A stretch of 53,076 bases of DNA from an uncultured Clostridia bacterium (lineage in GTDB: Bacteria; Bacillota; Clostridia; Oscillospirales; Ruminococcaceae): contig CALWNT010000052.1 in the NCBI GenBank assembly GCA_944382885.1, forward strand, positions 1-53,076. The letters are read 5' to 3'. The stretch's first letter is position 1, and each line of letters opens with the position of its first letter. The notes under the pieces were generated by a model. The model was not told the origin of the DNA. It saw only the letters and a list, made by a program, of their open reading frames with translations, and ran no database searches. The position numbers and the translations under genes were made by a program. Positions 25,704 to 34,742 of this stretch are shown one piece after another.

Positions 25704-27080
25704 ATGGAAAACAGAGAAAAAATCTCGTCCCGGCTCGGGTTTATCCTGATGTCCGCCGGATGCGCAATCGGACTGGGAAACGTCTGGCGTTTTCCTTATA
25801 TTACTGGTAAATACGGCGGGGCGGCCTTTGTTCTGATCTATCTGTTCTTTCTGCTTATCATGGGACTTCCCATTATGACGATGGAATTTTCTGTAGGACG
25901 CGCCAGCCAAAAAAGTGCCGCCCGTTCTTTTCATGTTTTGGAGCCAAAAGGTACAAAATGGCATATTTACAGTTATTTTGCCATGGCAGGGAACTATCTG
26001 TTGATGATGTTCTACACCACCATCGGCGGTTGGATGCTGAATTATTTTGTGAAAACAGCCGCCGGAGAATTCCAGGGTCTTGATCCGGACGGGGTTGCCG
26101 GCATCTTCTCCGACATGACGCAAAAGCCGCTTACCATGACTTTTTGGATGGTAGTGGTCGTTCTGCTCTCTTTTGCCGTATGTTCTTTTGGGCTGCAAAA
26201 GGGTGTAGAAAAAGTCACAAAATTCATGATGTGCAGTCTGTTTTTTATCATGATTATTCTTGCCGTTCGCTCTGTTACCTTGGAAGGGGCGTTGGAGGGC
26301 GTAAAATTCTACCTGCTTCCCGACTTCAAGAAAATGGCAGAAGCTGGTATTGGAGATGCTATTTACGCCGCTATGGGTCAGGCATTCTTCACTTTAAGCT
26401 TAGGCATTGGTGCGTTGGCGATTTTCGGTAGCTATATCGGAAAAGAACGCCGCCTGACTGGTGAAGCCGTCAATGTTTGCGTATTGGATACCATTGTTGC
26501 TTTGATGTCAGGGCTGATTATTTTCCCAGCCTGCTTTGCTTTCGGGGTACAGCCCGGAGAAGGTCCAAGCCTGGTATTTATCACTCTGCCAAATATCTTT
26601 AACCATATGCCGGTTTCCAGGTTATGGGGCAGTTTGTTCTTTATCTTTATGGCTTTTGCTTCTTTAACAACCATTATTGCGGTATTCGAAAATATTATCT
26701 CCTTTGCAAAAGATTTGTGGGGTTGGGGACGAAAAAAGGCAATCGCAGTCAATCTCGTCGCGATTCTTCTTCTTTCCATGCCCTGCGTACTGGGCTTTAA
26801 TCTGCTCAGCGGATTTCAGCCTTTGGGCGAAGGCACTACAATTTTGGATTTAGAAGATTTCATCGTCAGCAACAACCTTCTGCCGTTAGGCTCTTTGGTT
26901 TACCTGCTGTTCTGCGTTGCTAAAAAAGGATGGGGCTGGAAGAACTTTCAGGCTGAGGTCAATACAGGAGAAGGGATTCGTTTCCCCAACTGGATTCGTC
27001 CTTATGTGACCTATGTGCTCCCCTTTGTAATTTTGATCATCTTTGTAATGGGGTATCTGACCAAATTCTTCCTCAAATAG
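25704..27080 (+). CDS. Sodium-dependent symporter, NSS/SNF family
   Basis: A 458-residue LeuT-fold transporter with 11-12 membrane helices. The diagnostic first helix SAGCAIGLGNVWRFPYITGKYGGAAF contains the Na+ and substrate site, and MGLPIMTMEFSVGRASQ follows as helix 2. FTLSLGIGALAIFGSY matches helix 6. Bacterial members take up amino acids such as Leu, Met, Trp or Tyr, coupled to Na+. The exact substrate is not determinable. It has AGGAGGG before ATG 25704, its own promoter and a strong terminator. Confidence 0.93.
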   Translation: MENREKISSRLGFILMSAGCAIGLGNVWRFPYITGKYGGAAFVLIYLFFLLIMGLPIMTMEFSVGRASQKSAARSFHVLEPKGTKWHIYSYFAMAGNYLLMMFYTTIGGWMLNYFVKTAAGEFQGLDPDGVAGIFSDMTQKPLTMTFWMVVVVLLSFAVCSFGLQKGVEKVTKFMMCSLFFIMIILAVRSVTLEGALEGVKFYLLPDFKKMAEAGIGDAIYAAMGQAFFTLSLGIGALAIFGSYIGKERRLTGEAVNVCVLDTIVALMSGLIIFPACFAFGVQPGEGPSLVFITLPNIFNHMPVSRLWGSLFFIFMAFASLTTIIAVFENIISFAKDLWGWGRKKAIAVNLVAILLLSMPCVLGFNLLSGFQPLGEGTTILDLEDFIVSNNLLPLGSLVYLLFCVAKKGWGWKNFQAEVNTGEGIRFPNWIRPYVTYVLPFVILIIFVMGYLTKFFLK

Positions 27081-27091
27081 AAATTTTGTCA

Positions 27092-27121
27092 AAAACACCT
27101 CTGGATTTCCAGAGGTGTTTT
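27092..27121 (+). terminator. Terminator after the NSS symporter gene
   Basis: AAAACACCTCTGG pairs with CCAGAGGTGTTTT around ATTT, followed by more T. Confidence 0.88.
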
Positions 27122-27173
27122 TTGCGTCCTATCTAATCTGCACCCAATCCCTTCCTGATAACAGAACGCCAAT

Positions 27174-27776
27174 CTATGCGATTCCAATCTCCCACAAAGA
27201 TTCCCTCCTGAGTTCCGGAAAAGGAATCATCGCAGCAGGTGTAGGACTGTGCTTACCAATGATTTTTTCCATCCAGACCATATTGTACCAGCGTCCAAAC
27301 TTATATCCGCACTGATGGAATTCTCCAACCAGGCGATAGCCTAAATGTCTGTGAAATTCCGCGCTGTTTTTGGTCAAATAAGCGTCTTCTTTTTCCGGAT
27401 AGCCAATACAGGCGTTGAGATTGGTGATGTTCTGAAGCCTGGAAACTTTCTCAATTGCTTGATAGAGCTTTTTGCCAAGCCCCATTTTTCTGCTGTCCTC
27501 TCTGAGATAGATGGATACTTCTGCCGCCCAACTATAAGCTGCCCGGCTGCCAAATGAGCCGGTATAAGCATACCCCAACAGTTCCCCGTCTTTTTGCGCA
27601 ACAAGATAGGGATATTTTTTTAGGGTATTTTCCATTCTCTCCCGGAATTCTTTCACAGACGGTACCTCATACTCAAACGTGATCGCCGTCTTTTGCACAT
27701 AAGGCGCGTAAATTTTCAGCAATGCTTCTGCGTCTTCCAAAGACGCCACTCGAAGCGTGATCCGATCCTCTCCCAT
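27174..27776 (-). CDS. GNAT N-acetyltransferase, phosphinothricin-acetyltransferase-like
   Basis: A 200-residue protein of the Bar/Pat-like GNAT subgroup. Typical pieces are LRVASLEDAEALLKIYAPYV, TAITFEYEVPSVKEFRERM, AYTGSFGSRAAYSWAAEVSIYL, the acetyl-CoA loop SRKMGLGKKLYQAI and EFHRHLGYRLVGEFHQCGYKFGRWYNMVWMEK. Members acetylate phosphinothricin, methionine sulfoximine or other amino compounds; the natural substrate here is unknown. A promoter lies at 27887-27915. Confidence 0.87.
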   Translation of the reverse strand: MGEDRITLRVASLEDAEALLKIYAPYVQKTAITFEYEVPSVKEFRERMENTLKKYPYLVAQKDGELLGYAYTGSFGSRAAYSWAAEVSIYLREDSRKMGLGKKLYQAIEKVSRLQNITNLNACIGYPEKEDAYLTKNSAEFHRHLGYRLVGEFHQCGYKFGRWYNMVWMEKIIGKHSPTPAAMIPFPELRRESLWEIGIA

Positions 27777-28032
27777 TTTCCTATCCCTCCGTATTTTGCA
27801 TCCATCGTTAGAAAGCCTCTCGTCGGCCTATGTCCATCCTGCTGGAAGTTTCAAAAATTCATTTTTTAAAGATATTATTGTAGGTCATCATAATACTTTA
27901 CGGCCGGTAAGTCAAGCTGGATTAGCTCCATGCTTCTTTCCTTTCTGCTCCAACAGCTCCTGTCCCTTTGGCTCGTTCTCCTCACACAAATTCAGCTCAA
28001 TCCTCTATTTTCTCTCCAGCTTCATCCAAAGG
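27777..28032. promoter_or_regulatory. Intergenic region with the acetyltransferase promoter (27887-27915)
   Basis: Minus-strand TTGACT (27910-27915), 17-base spacer, TATGAT (27887-27892). The implied leader is about 100 bases. No gene is supported in the rest of the stretch. Confidence 0.65.
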
Positions 28033-28065
28033 AAAAGGGACAGAGCCGACGACTCTGTCCCTTTT
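28033..28065 (-). terminator. Terminator of the glycyl-radical-enzyme operon
   Basis: GGGACAGAG pairs with CTCTGTCCC around a 7-base loop, with A and T runs on both sides. It lies 41 bases past the stop of the 28106-30307 gene. Confidence 0.85.
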
Positions 28066-28105
28066 TACAATCCTAATTGCTTATGCTGTCCCAATTAAGG
28101 CGAGC

Positions 28106-30307
28106 TTATGCGGAAAGGAAACGATCCACAATCTGCTGCCGATATTCTTTTGACAAGGAAGCAAAGAATGCGGAATAACCCGTTACACGGACTACTAAAT
28201 CCGGATAAGCGGACGGATCTTCATGCGCTTTCAGGAGTTTTTCCTTAGAAACGCAGTTCATGTTGATCAAGGTACCATCCATCTGTTCATGTGCGTGAAT
28301 CAGCGCTACCAATGCATCGACGCCGCCTTCATTTTCAATCAAACCGGTATCAATGTCCAGATGCAGCGGAGCGGAGTTCCCGTAACCCGCCTGTGTTTTA
28401 GCAACCGCATTGGCTTTCAAAGCGGGCGAGAAGGTGTCGATTCCTCTTGCGAAGCCCGGATCCGGTTCAGAAGAATGGGAGATCGGATCGCCGTTATGCC
28501 GTCCGTTGGGCGTTGCCGGAGTCTTTTTCCCGTACATATAGACGTCGCCGTGAGAGAACATCCCCGGAATTGTCATGAGATGATGCTTGGGAGTCGGAGT
28601 ATCATGTACCTGATGCACATATTCGTCCCGAATTTTCAGCGCCCAGTCTTCTGCAATCGAACCAGGAGAACCGAAACGTTTGATGTTGTGCAGCATCAGA
28701 CGTTCATTTTCAGCGTCTTTAAAGTCGGTATCCAGGAGTTCAAAGAGACGTTCCCAGGTCATTTTCTTTTCCTCTACGATTCTCTGCTGAATCGCAGCGA
28801 AAGAGTCCGCTACGGTTGCCAAAGCAATTCCGTCCATATTGAGGTTCAATACATCTACGCCGCCGTTTGCACAGTTTAATCCTCTCTCAATCGGACCATA
28901 CATAAACAGGTTCAGCACGATTTCCGGTACGTTTCTGCCGATCACCTCATAGTGCTTGTCGTAGCCTTCTTTAATGCAGTTGACCATAATAGAGAGGTGA
29001 TGCTGAAACAGCTCCCACAGACGGTCAATGGAGTATTCTTTTTCCGCTTTTAAATCCTCTAAGGCATAATGAAGCGCCATCGCCATATTCACACGGGTAA
29101 CATCCTGCAAAGGATATTCATGTCCCGGGATCGCTACCCAGTTACAGCCGCATTTGGTTCTCATACGACCCAGCTCAATGGGGTAACCATTTTTGGCATA
29201 ACCCTCTGTAATGCCCTTTTCCAGAGAATAGCAAACACCAAATCCATCTTCAATGGTGTACTCTACCGCACGTCTTAAGAGTGCTTCCGGTGAGTCTCCC
29301 TGATTTTCCAGAGGCGCATGAACGCGGATTCCCATATTATTGGGAATGCCCAGCAAATGCATCGCGTCCAGAATGACAAAGGAAATTCTGCTGGTCATTT
29401 CTCGATCTCCAGCGGGAGAAACTCCCCCGATCTGAGAATAGTGAGTATCATTAAAGAACAGACTTGCCAGATACCAAACGGCTTCTTCTTCTGTCAGCTT
29501 ACCCTGAGCAATATCCTTTTCAAAGTAGGGCTTCAGCATCCGGTCTAAGGGATTCGTGGCCCCGCCTGCAAAATAAGTCCGGTCTACAGACTGGAACTGA
29601 GCAATAAACTGGCAGGCTTCTCTGAAGTCCTGAGGAGGCTGGGTTGCCAGATTGTGGTTCATTCCGGCGATTCTCAGATAATTCTGTTTATGGAACGGAT
29701 CGGTTTCTTTTTCTGCCAGTTCTTCGGCCAATTTGGCATGAGCTTCTACCCAATCGATAATCCCCAAAAGAAGGAGTTCTTCTCCATCATAAAAGTCCGT
29801 GTTTTCCGGCTGGTTGATTTCCCGATATTTTCTGACTTTATCCAAAAGACCTTTCCAACCCAATTCCAAACCGATATTGACATCGGGGCAGAGATGATTC
29901 ATCCCCGCAAAGCCCGGCTGTAAAATATGATACTTTTCAACGGTATCGTGCCATTCCTTGGAAGGGCGGTCTTCTTTCGCTACTCCAATTTTCATAAACT
30001 CTTGAATGACACCTACCCAGCAGGTTGCCAAGGCGCTGTTGCGGTTGATGTATTTCGGCATTTCCCGCATAAAACGCCCAAAGTTTTTCCCGATCAGCTT
30101 CGGTCCATGTACCAAGCCGTCTTCTGCATATTCCGGTTCAAAGTGAAAATCCGGGAAACAGATAAATCCGTGGTCGTCAATATCAATAGACCCTCTAATT
30201 TTCAGCTTCTCATCGTTGATTTTGACTTTATCATCGTGCAGATTATGGATCAGCTGCATGTAACGATCGGACACATTAACTTTTTCCGTATTGATAGCAT
30301 GCGTCAT
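28106..30307 (-). CDS. Glycyl radical enzyme of unassigned reaction, atypical Cys loop
   Basis: A 733-residue glycyl radical enzyme of the pyruvate formate-lyase superfamily. The C-terminal radical motif is VVRVTGYSAFF with Gly710. The expected thiyl-radical loop is KCGCNWVAIPGHEY with Cys386 and Cys388. In glycerol dehydratase, choline TMA-lyase and related eliminases this loop is GCVEP, with a catalytic Glu two residues after Cys; here that position is Trp390. In pyruvate formate-lyase it is CCVSP. So neither class fits and the reaction is unknown. It is the last gene of an operon with its activase (63 bases upstream) and a CUT1-type sugar ABC importer, suggesting a carbohydrate- or polyol-like substrate. 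AGGAGG precedes ATG 30307. Confidence 0.9.
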   Translation of the reverse strand: MTHAINTEKVNVSDRYMQLIHNLHDDKVKINDEKLKIRGSIDIDDHGFICFPDFHFEPEYAEDGLVHGPKLIGKNFGRFMREMPKYINRNSALATCWVGVIQEFMKIGVAKEDRPSKEWHDTVEKYHILQPGFAGMNHLCPDVNIGLELGWKGLLDKVRKYREINQPENTDFYDGEELLLLGIIDWVEAHAKLAEELAEKETDPFHKQNYLRIAGMNHNLATQPPQDFREACQFIAQFQSVDRTYFAGGATNPLDRMLKPYFEKDIAQGKLTEEEAVWYLASLFFNDTHYSQIGGVSPAGDREMTSRISFVILDAMHLLGIPNNMGIRVHAPLENQGDSPEALLRRAVEYTIEDGFGVCYSLEKGITEGYAKNGYPIELGRMRTKCGCNWVAIPGHEYPLQDVTRVNMAMALHYALEDLKAEKEYSIDRLWELFQHHLSIMVNCIKEGYDKHYEVIGRNVPEIVLNLFMYGPIERGLNCANGGVDVLNLNMDGIALATVADSFAAIQQRIVEEKKMTWERLFELLDTDFKDAENERLMLHNIKRFGSPGSIAEDWALKIRDEYVHQVHDTPTPKHHLMTIPGMFSHGDVYMYGKKTPATPNGRHNGDPISHSSEPDPGFARGIDTFSPALKANAVAKTQAGYGNSAPLHLDIDTGLIENEGGVDALVALIHAHEQMDGTLINMNCVSKEKLLKAHEDPSAYPDLVVRVTGYSAFFASLSKEYRQQIVDRFLSA

Positions 30308-30369
30308 TGTAAAATCCTCCTAATTTAGCTTATTCTTTCATAAAGTTTCTAATCTGTTTGCTCCAGTCA

Positions 30370-31245
30370 TTAAATAAAGTGATATTTTTCTTTCAATCTC
30401 GCCGCAACCTTTTTATCCATATTGGGAATATCGATCTGCGGCTTGGAACCTAACGCGATGTACTTGGAATTCCCCATGGCATGATAAGGCAGCAGCTCTG
30501 CCGTAACCTGCGGGAACTGTTCCAAATAGTTCGAAATCAGCGGAAGCTGATCATCATTGCTTCCTGGAATACAGGGGATACGGACAAAAACCTCTTTGCC
30601 GGACGCGACCAGTTTTTCGAAATTCTCCAGAATCCGTTTGTTGTCAACACCGGTCAGTTCTTTATGCCGTTCCGGTTCAAAGGCTTTGATATCATACAGG
30701 AAAAGATCTGTGTCGTCAAGAATCTTCTCAAACCGTTCCCAAGGCACATTTCCGGCCGTATCCACTGCTGTATGAATTCCCGCCTCTTTGCTGCGCTTCA
30801 AGAGTTCACTTAGAAAGTCGACTTGCAGCATACATTCTCCTCCGGAAAAGGTGACTCCGCCTCCGGAATAGTCAAAATACGGCTTGTTGGAAAGGATTTC
30901 CCTCATCACATAATCGGCGTCCTTTTCTTCCCCTACCGCTACCAAGGCTTCTGCATAACAGTCTTCGCAGCATTTAAAACAACGCTGACAGGTGGAGAGA
31001 TCTATGATATGCGCTCCATTTTCTCCAACCTTATGGCATTTCCCGGGACAGTTCTTGATACACGCCAAGCATCCCACGCATTTTTCCGGATAAAACAAAA
31101 TCTGCCGTTTCGGAGAGATCGATTCCGGATTATGGCACCATTTACAGGACAAATTGCATCCCTTAAAGAAAACCACCGTACGGGTACCCGGTCCATCATG
31201 GATGGAAAAATGCTGTATGTTAAAAATATTTCCTTTTTTCTCCAT
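30370..31245 (-). CDS. Glycyl-radical enzyme activating enzyme (radical SAM)
   Basis: A 291-residue activase that installs the glycyl radical on its partner. The radical SAM motif is Cys30-x3-Cys34-x2-Cys37 (GCNLSCKWCHNPES). A ferredoxin-like insert at residues about 50-100 carries two Cys sets (56, 59, 62, 66 and 86, 89, 92, 96) for extra [4Fe-4S] clusters, as in activases of dehydratase-type glycyl radical enzymes but not PFL activase. The GGE motif appears as SGGECMLQ, and DIKAFEPERHKELTG is family-typical. It lies directly upstream of the 28106-30307 enzyme, its evident target. Confidence 0.93.
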   Translation of the reverse strand: MEKKGNIFNIQHFSIHDGPGTRTVVFFKGCNLSCKWCHNPESISPKRQILFYPEKCVGCLACIKNCPGKCHKVGENGAHIIDLSTCQRCFKCCEDCYAEALVAVGEEKDADYVMREILSNKPYFDYSGGGVTFSGGECMLQVDFLSELLKRSKEAGIHTAVDTAGNVPWERFEKILDDTDLFLYDIKAFEPERHKELTGVDNKRILENFEKLVASGKEVFVRIPCIPGSNDDQLPLISNYLEQFPQVTAELLPYHAMGNSKYIALGSKPQIDIPNMDKKVAARLKEKYHFI

Positions 31246-31323
31246 TGCTTACTCACCTCTTTCCCGAATAGGATGTTCTTAAGGCGGGATACTCCTCTAG
31301 CAAATATCCCGCCTTGTAGTATA

Positions 31324-32211
31324 TTAACCTTTTACGCCTGCAGATGCAATACCCTGAATGATATATTTCTGCAAAAACAGGAAAATCAAAAACGGAGGCA
31401 CAATCGCCACACAGGACAAAGCAAATACTCTTGGATAGTCTTTTGTTCCAAACTGCTGCAACTGAGCGGTCAGCATACCGATATAGGCCGGCAGCGTGGA
31501 TTCCTGCATATCATTGATGTACATAAACGGCGTCATCCAGTCGTTCCAGGTGTTCAGTGCAACGTTTACAGCGATTACTGCAACGATTGGCAGCTGCATC
31601 GGCAGTACAATCTGGAACATGGTTCGGAAAAAGCCGCATCCATCCATTTCCGCCGCTTCCTCAAAGGCCGGCGTTAAAGACTTCATCGACTGCATAAAGA
31701 GGAATACCCACATCAAATATCCCCAGCCTAAAGGCAGATAAAGCATAAGCGGGCTGTTGATAAGTCCCTGGCCGCCGTTACCAAAAATATCGTTTCCGCC
31801 TACCAACGGAATGTTAGCAACCATAACGAATGTAGGGATCAAGGTCAAAACACCGGGGATTACCTGTGTACCAATAATAATTCCCAAGAATATCTTTTTA
31901 CCTCTAAAATTATATCTGGCCATAACATATCCAACAAGGATCGCCATAATACAAACTATAATTGTGTACCATCCTACACGAAGGAATGTATTGATCAACG
32001 GGCGAAGACCGCTGGAGGTAAAAATCACACTGAAATTCCCAAATTGTGGAGTTTCAGGCCAAGGGAACAAATCCCCCATATTACTGAATTCTGTCTTGGT
32101 GTTTAAAGCTGCCATCAAAGAGAAGAGGAATGGATAAAGCATCAGGATAGAGAACACGCCCATTACCAGAAGCCAAATCGCACGCATAACAATTTTACCA
32201 GCTTTTCGCAT
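31324..32211 (-). CDS. Carbohydrate ABC transporter permease, MalG type
   Basis: A 295-residue inner-membrane permease with six helices. The EAA loop that contacts the ATPase reads EAAEMDGCGFFRTMFQIVLPMQ (about residues 193-214). It is the second permease of the importer; its start lies 3 bases past the stop of the MalF-type gene at 32215-33114. No ATPase gene is present in the operon, as is common for CUT1 systems in Firmicutes that share an MsmX-like ATPase. It ends 78 bases before the activase gene. Confidence 0.92.
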   Translation of the reverse strand: MRKAGKIVMRAIWLLVMGVFSILMLYPFLFSLMAALNTKTEFSNMGDLFPWPETPQFGNFSVIFTSSGLRPLINTFLRVGWYTIIVCIMAILVGYVMARYNFRGKKIFLGIIIGTQVIPGVLTLIPTFVMVANIPLVGGNDIFGNGGQGLINSPLMLYLPLGWGYLMWVFLFMQSMKSLTPAFEEAAEMDGCGFFRTMFQIVLPMQLPIVAVIAVNVALNTWNDWMTPFMYINDMQESTLPAYIGMLTAQLQQFGTKDYPRVFALSCVAIVPPFLIFLFLQKYIIQGIASAGVKG

Positions 32212-32214
32212 CTC

Positions 32215-33114
32215 CTAGTCCTCCTTCCTCAATACAACCTTAAAGTAAATAATTGCAAAAATAATCGTTACAATACCCAAAATTGTTGATTCGGCGCCAG
32301 CCATACCCATATTAAAGTTGACTACACCATCACGGTAAATTCGATACATCAAAACGTCTGTTTTGCCGTACGGATTACCTTTTGTAATAAACATGATGAT
32401 ATCAAACATCTGCATTGCACCGACAATACCTGTCAAAATAATATAGGAAGCGACAAATTTCAATCCTGGAATCGTAATATAACGGACTTTTTGAGCAAAG
32501 CTGGCGCCATCTACATCTGCCGCCTCATACAAGGTCGGATCAATGGACTGCAAACCGCCCAGCCAAATAATAGCCGCAGGCCCTAAAGATCTCCACAAGA
32601 AATAAACAACTACCCAGAAGACCATCCAGAACTGAGAATAGTTCCAAGTGATGGTAGGCTGACCAATTTGTTTTAAGAATCCGTTAATACCGCCGTTTAC
32701 TTCCAACAATGCAACAAAAATAGCAGATGTAATGGAAACCGCAGCAATAGATGGTACATAGACGCTGGTTCTGAAAAATCCTCTTGCTTTACTATTTACG
32801 TTTAATGCCAAACCAACTATGAAAGATACTACTGTATTAAACAGTAAGCAGATTCCGCCGATCCAGAACTGACGCCATAATAATGTAAGATAATCTCCCG
32901 TTGTAAAAAAGTCAACATAATTTTTAAATCCTACAAACTTAGGAGAAGAGGCTAAACCGTTGTACTCAGTCAATCCCAAATAAAGTCCATAAACCAGTGG
33001 GATCAAGCCCCAAAGTGCAATATAAATAAAGAACGGCAAAATAATGCAATATGCCCTGCGCGCTTCACGCTTGGATTTTGTCATTATTTTGGGTGCTTTT
33101 GCTGTTTTCGTCAA
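32215..33114 (-). CDS. Carbohydrate ABC transporter permease, MalF type
   Basis: A 299-residue permease with a short basic N-terminus and six helices. The EAA loop is YEAADVDGASFAQKVRYITIPGL (about residues 217-239). It pairs with the MalG-type protein encoded immediately downstream. A 194-base gap with a GC-rich dyad separates it from the binding-protein gene, as often seen where binding protein is made in excess. Confidence 0.92.
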   Translation of the reverse strand: MTKTAKAPKIMTKSKREARRAYCIILPFFIYIALWGLIPLVYGLYLGLTEYNGLASSPKFVGFKNYVDFFTTGDYLTLLWRQFWIGGICLLFNTVVSFIVGLALNVNSKARGFFRTSVYVPSIAAVSITSAIFVALLEVNGGINGFLKQIGQPTITWNYSQFWMVFWVVVYFLWRSLGPAAIIWLGGLQSIDPTLYEAADVDGASFAQKVRYITIPGLKFVASYIILTGIVGAMQMFDIIMFITKGNPYGKTDVLMYRIYRDGVVNFNMGMAGAESTILGIVTIIFAIIYFKVVLRKED

Positions 33115-33234
33115 TGGATATACCCCCTTGTTTTGTATCGTGTTTTGTATTGGGGACTATGCTGTCACTACTCCACAGTACAAAACATCGATACAGAATG
33201 AAATGCGAAAGAGAGCCGGCTGACACAGAAAACC

Positions 33235-33247
33235 ATGCCGCCGGCAT
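33235..33247 (-). promoter_or_regulatory. GC-rich dyad between binding-protein and permease genes
   Basis: Minus-strand ATGCC-GGC-GGCAT followed by GGTTTTCT, with a further GCCGGC at 33215-33220 that could pair alternatively. It may attenuate or stabilise the message so that binding protein exceeds permease. Confidence 0.4.
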
Positions 33248-33308
33248 CACCTTTCTGATATAGAGGAAACTATATGAAGCAAAAAAATTCAACTAATTAG
33301 TTAAGATT

Positions 33309-34634
33309 TTATTTCAGCAAAGCTTCAATTTCCTGTGTAGCCTGAGAACAAATTTCATCAATTGGATCTTCTGTCATAGTAGTACGAGCCAATACTTTCT
33401 GGTTGATAACTTCCCATACCTGAGCATCGTTTTTCGGGAATACTGCAACGCCGGAGAAAGTACCGGATTTCAGTGCTTCATTTGCAGTGGTCAGGGTCGG
33501 GTTGTCGCTGTAGAGATCAGGATTATCAAGAATGCTGTTCAAACCAGAAGAAGTAGATTCTGTCAACCAAATTTTCTGAAGATCTTCCTGCAAAGCAACC
33601 CGGATAATGTTGAAGGCTTCTTCTTTATGTTTAGAAGCTTTCGGTACACCAACAAAGTTAGAACCAACCAGGCAGTTTCCTTCTGTACCATCTTTGGTCG
33701 GCAGCGGAGCAACGCCCCAGTTCATATTGTTCTGGTCACAACCAGTCTGCTGCCAAGCACCGTTGATTGCAAAAGCAATTGTCTGGTCTTTCTGGAATGC
33801 ATTCCACAGCGGGTCTTCAGAGGCGTTGTTGCCCAAACCTTCTGGGAAGTTTTTGTTCATATCACGGATAAACTGCAAGGTTTCCTGTACTTTGCTGTCA
33901 TTTAAGTTGATCTTGCCGTCAACACCGAAGTCGGTACCTAATTGACGGAAGAATGGAGTCGCTCTCAAAGCGCCGCCTGCATGTGGGAAAGAAGGAATAC
34001 CGCCGCCCCAGAATTCGCCGTTACCAGCTTCTGTGATCTGGTCGGACATTTCTTTAAATTCATCCCAAGTAGTCGGAGGAGTTTCCGGGTCCAATCCAGC
34101 TTTTTCCATCAAATCTTTGTTGTAGAAAAGCATAAATACAGAAGATTTTAAAGAAACTGCAACCGGATTGCCTTCTGTGTCATAAATCAAATAAGAAGGT
34201 GTTACCAAGGAAGCGATATCATCCGGAAGAGGTTCCAAAATGCCTTCATTTGCATAAGTAGGCATAAAGGTTTCACCTGCTACCAAATCAAGCGGGCTTC
34301 CTGCAGTTAATGTTGCACGCTGTTTCTGGTCTAATGCTTCAGCCCAGCCCCAGTCCTGCCAATCAACATCATAATCAGGATACTGTTCTTCTACTGCTTC
34401 CATTAACTTAATGTGATACTGAGCCTCAGCACCGAGTTCAGTACCGTTTTCTTCTGCGGTTTGTTCAGCAGCTTTGATCTGATCTTCTGTGTAACCAATA
34501 AATGGAATTACAATTTTTGCTGAGCTGGAACTTCCGCCGTCATTACCTGAACCGCCATCGCTGCCGCCGCCGCATGCGGTTACAGACAATGCCATCATAC
34601 CGGCCAGTAAAACTGCCAATAATCGTTTTTTCAT
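33309..34634 (-). CDS. Extracellular solute-binding lipoprotein, CUT1 family
   Basis: A 441-residue binding protein with a lipoprotein signal: basic start, hydrophobic stretch and lipobox SVTAC with the lipidated Cys21, followed by a Gly/Ser-rich linker. The mature part resembles MalE/UgpB-type proteins (PPTTWDEFKEMSDQI near residue 190, FAINGAWQQTG, GVAPLPTKDG and FVGVPKASKHKEEAFNIIRV). It delivers the substrate to the two permeases encoded downstream. GGAG lies 9 bases before ATG 34634. It is the first gene of the glycyl-radical operon, so its ligand should be the enzyme's substrate or precursor. Confidence 0.93.
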   Translation of the reverse strand: MKKRLLAVLLAGMMALSVTACGGGSDGGSGNDGGSSSSAKIVIPFIGYTEDQIKAAEQTAEENGTELGAEAQYHIKLMEAVEEQYPDYDVDWQDWGWAEALDQKQRATLTAGSPLDLVAGETFMPTYANEGILEPLPDDIASLVTPSYLIYDTEGNPVAVSLKSSVFMLFYNKDLMEKAGLDPETPPTTWDEFKEMSDQITEAGNGEFWGGGIPSFPHAGGALRATPFFRQLGTDFGVDGKINLNDSKVQETLQFIRDMNKNFPEGLGNNASEDPLWNAFQKDQTIAFAINGAWQQTGCDQNNMNWGVAPLPTKDGTEGNCLVGSNFVGVPKASKHKEEAFNIIRVALQEDLQKIWLTESTSSGLNSILDNPDLYSDNPTLTTANEALKSGTFSGVAVFPKNDAQVWEVINQKVLARTTMTEDPIDEICSQATQEIEALLK

Positions 34635-34679
34635 TGTTCATTTCTCCTTTTTGTTTCTTTGCATACGCTTATTTACGCT

Positions 34680-34742
34680 ATGTAACCGCTGTGCTTACAG
34701 CGCCACATTACAGCCTTTTACAACGCCGCTTTATCACGCGGC
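34680..34742 (-). promoter_or_regulatory. Structured 5' leader of the binding-protein operon
   Basis: The leader from the predicted start near 34864 to ATG 34634 is about 230 bases. It contains GCCGC/GCGGC (34725-34742) and an interrupted stem CGCTGT/ACAGCG flanked by ATGT/ACAT (34680-34708). The sequence TGTAACCGCTGTGC at 34681-34694 partly matches catabolite-response elements. The function is unknown. Confidence 0.35.

Noticed and set aside
25314..26198. A 294-codon minus-strand open frame
   Set aside because: It runs through tRNA-Glu and antisense into the NSS symporter; composition is that of a shadow frame.
28106..30307. Annotation as pyruvate formate-lyase
   Set aside because: The CCVSP motif is absent, the activase has the extra ferredoxin insert, and the operon is linked to a sugar importer.
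28106..30307. Annotation as glycerol/propanediol dehydratase or choline TMA-lyase
   Set aside because: The GCVE loop with its catalytic Glu is missing and no shell or partner dehydrogenase genes are present.
30823..31677. A 284-codon plus-strand open frame
   Set aside because: It lies antisense to the activase and MalG-type permease genes, both with clear motifs and ribosome binding sites.
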